Source: JAALLB01 sp964502215 (GTDB lineage Bacteria; Pseudomonadota; Alphaproteobacteria; Rhizobiales; Rhizobiaceae). Taken from it: a DNA stretch of 64,000 bases. Below the pieces are notes generated by a model. The model had not been told where the DNA came from. It was given only the letters and a program-made list of their open reading frames with translations, and did not search any database. The translations under genes were made by a program, and so were the position numbers. The stretch covers positions 4,274 to 68,273 of the forward strand of contig CAZCUN010000011.1 of assembly GCA_964502215.1 (NCBI GenBank), written 5' to 3'. This document shows positions 60,309 through 64,000 of this stretch, in pieces (positions within the stretch are counted from its first letter, which is position 1; each line of letters starts with the position of its first letter).

Positions 60309-60806
60309 TTACTTCACAGCCTCATTAGCAATTTTGGCAAATAATTCATCCAATTCTGTTGCCAGCGCCTTAAGATCATCACCGCCCTCTTCAAAGTATG
60401 GAGAAAATACAGTGGTTGGTGTCTTGTAAGATAGGGTCGTATTTCTGTCCGTTCCTTCGGTCACATAAAACCGGATAGGTGCTTCAATGCCTGCGGCTAA
60501 ACTTGCCTCCAGCATACGAACTGCAAAGTCATTTCTGTAAACCCCTACAATACGATTGCCTGGAATTGTAAGCCCACGGTTTTTTGCGCCTGAGGAAGCA
60601 CTTGCACCTGTCACACGTCTCATGCCATTCGCTTTAATTGAAGCATTAAGGCGTCCATTAAGTTCCTTGAAGGTCATCTTGGTTTTATGTGTAACCCAAC
60701 CTTCACGCGCCAAAGAGCTTTTGGCAATAGCATCATAAGTCATCACGGGTAAAGAAACACCAATCACACCAAATCCTAAAAGTGCTGTCAGTAAAATTCT
60801 CTTCAT
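60309..60806 (-). CDS. secreted DUF302 domain protein
   Basis: A roughly 165-residue protein with a signal peptide (MKRILLTALLGFGVIGVS, cleavage after AIAKS) and a DUF302 domain, visible as THKTKMTFKELNGRLNASIKANG, VGVYRNDFAVRMLEA and PIRFYVTEG. The start at 60806 follows GGAG; an upstream Met at 60836 lacks a ribosome site. DUF302 proteins are often next to sulfur-oxidation or rhodanese-type genes. It follows the YeeE transporter gene by 26 bases on the same strand. Confidence 0.85.
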   Translation of the reverse strand: MKRILLTALLGFGVIGVSLPVMTYDAIAKSSLAREGWVTHKTKMTFKELNGRLNASIKANGMRRVTGASASSGAKNRGLTIPGNRIVGVYRNDFAVRMLEASLAAGIEAPIRFYVTEGTDRNTTLSYKTPTTVFSPYFEEGGDDLKALATELDELFAKIANEAVK

Positions 60807-60832
60807 TTTAATTCTCCAACTTTGAACGTAAT

Positions 60833-62017
60833 TCAAATGTTCATTTTACGTTTAACCATTACAGCAAGTGAACTGCCAATAAAAGCCATAATAGCCCATG
60901 CCCATCCGTGAACACTGCCTGAAACAAGTCCGCCCAAATATGCGCCAATATTACAACCATAGGCAAGACGAGCGCCATAGCCCATGAGTAGACCACCAAA
61001 TATCGCAGTACTAATTTCAACACGTGATAGCGATAATATAGGCCGCCATTTTGAGGCAAGCCCAGCAGCTGCAAGCGCACCAGCAATAATACCAAAATTC
61101 ATAACTGAGGTTGTATCTTTAAAAATACTATTTTGAACAGCATTGGCTTTCCAGCCTGTCCAGAAAGGCCAGCTTAAAACATCAACACCCAGCGCATTGG
61201 CACCCTTTGCACCCCAAAGCGCAAATGCCCAAGTCACCCCCCAAGGGCGACCCACAACGATTAAGGTCAATATACCAACAACAGCAAGCGTAACTGCGCC
61301 TGCTAAGGGTGACCATGGGCCTTTGATGAAAGATTGCGTTTTGCGTGGCGCTTCAAGGTCTCCATGTTTACGCTTTTCATACCAAACACTCCAAAGCGCT
61401 ATTGCACCGAGCAGACATATCAAAATTATAAAAGCCCCAAACGGGCCTAAATTCTTAATCATCCCATAACTGAATTTATCACCCACGCCAAAGGTCTCTT
61501 GGACAGCTTGAGGAAAAGGAATTGAGTTCCACCAACCAAGGTGTAATGTGCCAATGACTGAACCTATTACAAAGAAAAGCAGCGTAATACACATACGTGT
61601 TGAACCACCACCGACCACGAATAAAGTGCCAGAGCCACACCCGCCGCCAAATTGCATACCAAAGCCAAACATAAACGAGCCAAATAACATGCCCATGCTA
61701 ACGGGCAGAATAAAACCGCGTGCGTCTGTATAGGCAATCAAAGGAAATGAAACCGCACAAGTAATAGCAATCAACAAGAACTGATAACGAAGGCCTACTC
61801 CCCTACCTTCCGCAAATATTCTGCGCCATGCAGCCGTAAACCCAAATGAAGCATGATAAAGCGCAAACCCAGCCAGCCCTCCAATCAAAACTGCAAGAGC
61901 TTGTTTTTGCCCAGCAATATTAGCGGCAGTAATAACAAGCGCACATAAAGCAAGACCAGCACCTATAACAGGCATGTTTTGGGAAGGTTTCAAAGGGGCG
62001 GCAACATCAACGCTCAT
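60833..62017 (-). CDS. YeeE/YedE family sulfur transporter (TsuA-like)
   Basis: A 394-residue membrane protein with about nine to ten helices. The two family signatures with conserved cysteines are present: FGGGCGSGTLF in the first half and LAYGCNIGAYLGG in the second, as in the thiosulfate importer TsuA, where cysteines pass the substrate through the membrane. Uptake of thiosulfate or a related sulfur compound is the likely role. Co-transcription with the DUF302 gene is suggested by the 26-base spacing. Confidence 0.88.
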   Translation of the reverse strand: MSVDVAAPLKPSQNMPVIGAGLALCALVITAANIAGQKQALAVLIGGLAGFALYHASFGFTAAWRRIFAEGRGVGLRYQFLLIAITCAVSFPLIAYTDARGFILPVSMGMLFGSFMFGFGMQFGGGCGSGTLFVVGGGSTRMCITLLFFVIGSVIGTLHLGWWNSIPFPQAVQETFGVGDKFSYGMIKNLGPFGAFIILICLLGAIALWSVWYEKRKHGDLEAPRKTQSFIKGPWSPLAGAVTLAVVGILTLIVVGRPWGVTWAFALWGAKGANALGVDVLSWPFWTGWKANAVQNSIFKDTTSVMNFGIIAGALAAAGLASKWRPILSLSRVEISTAIFGGLLMGYGARLAYGCNIGAYLGGLVSGSVHGWAWAIMAFIGSSLAVMVKRKMNI

Positions 62018-62441
62018 CTTAAGCTTTCTAAATTTTTATTCAGTATCCATTCAGGTACATTAAAGCATTCTTCTTTGAGGAATAGGCTTCTTTTGTATTA
62101 TTTCTCATTGCATGTGTGAACTAAAATATAAGCTTGTCACGTTTGTTTGATAAAATAAGCCAATAAGTCATTTAATAAGAAATATCGAGTGTTCTAATAT
62201 TTCAGACGCATTTGAGCACGAATATCAGTTGGAGTTAGATCGTGAATAACAAAATAATCCACAGAAAGAAGACGTTGGTTATGTACAGAAAACAATTACT
62301 ATTTTGGGTTTTATAAATTTCTGACATGACTTTGCAATTTACTATGACATATTTGTTCTCTGGCACTCACTTCATACTATTGCGACCTTTGAAATAGACT
62401 GGTAATAGCACCTTTAATTAAGGATTATTGGGCATAGAACT
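62018..62441. other. intergenic region between yeeE-type gene and OpgC-like gene
   Basis: 424 bases between divergent genes. It must contain both promoters. Reading both strands I see no convincing small gene, no tRNA, and no strong hairpin; the sequence is AT-rich. Confidence 0.6.
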
Positions 62442-63878
62442 TTGACCGAGACACAAACCAACGCACACCCCGTCCCCCGCAAACGCGATCCACGCCTCGA
62501 TTTCTTTCGAGGTATTGGCATGTTTATTATCTTCATGGCTCATATGCCGGGAAACTGGTTCACACTCTACATCCCTGCCCGCTTTGGGTTTTCCGATGCA
62601 ACAGAAATTTTTGTGTTCTGCTCAGGCATGGCCTCAGCAATTGCTTTTGGCAAACTGTTTGAAAACACAGGCTGGATCATGGGTGCCATCCGCATCATTC
62701 ATCGTATATGGCAGGTTTATTGGGCGCATATTGGGCTTTTCTTCGTCACACTACTATTGGTGATATGGCAAACCAGTGTCGCCTCAACAGGTGACCTTTG
62801 CGCTTACAATGCAGATCGCTTTTGTAATGAAGGCGGCAAAGAAACTTGGAATTATATTGGTCGTCTAAACATCATTCACATGTTCCAATCTACTAACGGG
62901 GCACATGGCGTCGCTGGCACTATGCCAGCCCAAAACTTTGCAGGCATCATGACGCTCACTTGGGTGCCTAATCTATTTGATATCTTACCAATGTATATTG
63001 TCATTCTAGCACTCATCCCAGTTGTGATGGGCTTAAACAAGCTAGGAAACAAATATATTGCTATGGGTTTTGTTGCTCTTCTGTGGCTACTGGCACAAGA
63101 CGGTGTGGCAATATTCCTTGGATTAGATCAGTTCTTTGGCGCACTTCTTGGCATCAAGCCTGGAGGCATAAACCTACCCGCAGAACCATGGTCACAACGC
63201 GGTTGGTTCTTTAACCCATTTGGCTGGCAACTTGTCTTCTTTACAGGTTTTTCCTTCATGATGGGCTGGTTGCCAAGACCACCGATTAAATGGGCGCTTG
63301 TAATAATCGCGGCACTAATCGTTTTATTCTATGTACCCTTTTCATTCTGGGGCATTTACAACCGTGTTGACAATATCGTCTTAAACCAAGAAACCGCCCG
63401 CGCACTCTTTGGCGTTGATAGTCTCTCAGAGCTTATTCGTGAGCCTTTCTATACAGATAAATACAAAGACCTAGAACCCTTCTCAGTCTTCCAAGCTTTC
63501 CGCATCAACTATTGGGGATTCATGGGAAAAAGCGATGTTGGCATCTTGCGCTTCATGCACTTTTTATTCTTGGCTTACGTCTTCTGGGCACTAGCAGGCG
63601 AAGGCGGCAAGAACCTTGATTTTAAAAACATCATAGGCCGCAACTTCGTAAAAGTCGTTCACAAGGTAGGCCAACAATCGCTAGCAATCTTCCTAACCAG
63701 CATCGTGCTTTCACGTTTTTGCGGTTTCATCATAGACATCATCGGCAAAAGCTGGACGAAGATGTTCCTAATAAACGGCACAGGCATCGCGATCTTGATA
63801 GGCGTTGCTTACTTCGTAGCGTGGATAAAGAAATCACCTTGGAAGCAAGCAAAGCAGGTGCGTGCTACTGGGATGTAA
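62442..63878 (+). CDS. OpgC-like acyltransferase-family membrane protein
   Basis: A 478-residue polytopic membrane protein of the OpgC family, which in Rhizobiales and Rhodobacter succinylates periplasmic glucans. The N-terminus reads RDPRLDFFRGIGMFIIFMAHMP, the family signature, followed by about ten helices. The start at TTG 62442 is uncertain: AAGGA lies 17 bases upstream, a long spacing, but no better in-frame start exists before the signature. Function as glucan modifier is by homology only, as no opgG/opgH is in view. Confidence 0.83.
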   Translation: MTETQTNAHPVPRKRDPRLDFFRGIGMFIIFMAHMPGNWFTLYIPARFGFSDATEIFVFCSGMASAIAFGKLFENTGWIMGAIRIIHRIWQVYWAHIGLFFVTLLLVIWQTSVASTGDLCAYNADRFCNEGGKETWNYIGRLNIIHMFQSTNGAHGVAGTMPAQNFAGIMTLTWVPNLFDILPMYIVILALIPVVMGLNKLGNKYIAMGFVALLWLLAQDGVAIFLGLDQFFGALLGIKPGGINLPAEPWSQRGWFFNPFGWQLVFFTGFSFMMGWLPRPPIKWALVIIAALIVLFYVPFSFWGIYNRVDNIVLNQETARALFGVDSLSELIREPFYTDKYKDLEPFSVFQAFRINYWGFMGKSDVGILRFMHFLFLAYVFWALAGEGGKNLDFKNIIGRNFVKVVHKVGQQSLAIFLTSIVLSRFCGFIIDIIGKSWTKMFLINGTGIAILIGVAYFVAWIKKSPWKQAKQVRATGM

Positions 63879-63942
63879 TAAATATAAAGAATACTTATTT
63901 GATATTTTTTATTAAATATCTGGATTAAATCTATATTAGAAT

Positions 63943-64000
63943 TATAATTGGGGCTGTCCCAGATAACTACGATAAATATTGTTTAACCCATTGGTTCAAT
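63943..64000. mobile_element. possible end of an insertion element at the window edge
   Basis: From 63951 the sequence reads GGGGCTGTCCCAGATAACTA, which has the look of a terminal inverted repeat of transposable elements (GGxCTGTCCCA-type ends). The window stops 50 bases later, so no transposase can be checked. An AT-rich weak stem (63901-63920) precedes it. Confidence 0.3.

Overview
The window looks like a chromosomal segment of an alphaproteobacterium, most likely of the order Hyphomicrobiales (Rhizobiales) and AT-rich for that group. The support is gene content: a fused anthranilate synthase trpE(G) behind a tryptophan leader peptide, a long-form leuA behind a leucine leader peptide, a choline/betaine ABC operon, a Zur-znuABC locus, the DUF1285-Nudix-cca block divergent from a MoxR-DUF58-DUF4159 block, and an OpgC-like membrane protein. 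No rRNA, tRNA, CRISPR array, phage genes or complete insertion sequence was seen. The genus is not claimed.

Layout. 1-1336: an ABC exporter gene on the minus strand, interrupted by an in-frame stop. 1371-8641: trmL, an alpha/beta hydrolase, an EF-hand protein, hemF, a RecF/SMC-like ATPase, and the cca-Nudix-DUF1285 operon. 8747-15539: a four-gene MoxR ATPase / DUF58 / DUF4159 membrane-protein operon with stop-start overlaps. 15556-21829: a GNAT acetyltransferase, a Nudix hydrolase, a metallophosphoesterase, a Tat-exported L,D-transpeptidase, a small EF-hand protein, a class IV aminotransferase and a second acetyltransferase. 21807-23707: leuA with an attenuator leader. 24256-27403: an osmoprotectant (choline/glycine betaine) ABC operon. 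27565-29953: trpE(G) with a trpL attenuator that appears leaderless. 30461-37686: seven minus-strand genes around an uncharacterised AAA+ ATPase, with a mazEF toxin-antitoxin pair embedded. 37781-39409: a cobalt-type nitrile hydratase operon. 39477-43958: a response regulator with a GGDEF/EAL protein, then rlmE and a Ppx/GppA phosphatase. 44069-48081: a phosphodiesterase and the zinc uptake regulon (zur, znuB, znuC divergent from znuA, with a Zur-box-like dyad between). 48194-54106: carbonic anhydrase and a complete branched-chain amino acid-type ABC transporter (J-G-F-H-M). 54090-57265: a compact operon of a radical SAM enzyme, an MTA-phosphorylase-like enzyme and two glycosyltransferases of the families linked to arsenosugar biosynthesis. 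57438-62017: a CoA-transferase/TPP-enzyme pair and a YeeE sulfur transporter with DUF302. 62442-63878: the OpgC-like protein. A short inverted-repeat-like sequence near 63950 could be the edge of an insertion element.

How parts work together. Amino-acid supply is controlled at two points by leader-peptide attenuation (leucine, tryptophan). Zinc uptake genes share a divergent control region. The two loci most worth following up are the AAA+/DUF6638/DUF2333 cluster with its translationally coupled mazEF (30461-37686) and the radical SAM / nucleoside phosphorylase / glycosyltransferase operon (54090-57265). The latter reads like a pathway that attaches a SAM-derived deoxyribosyl unit to an unknown acceptor. 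All functional calls are from reading the translated sequences; no database search was run.
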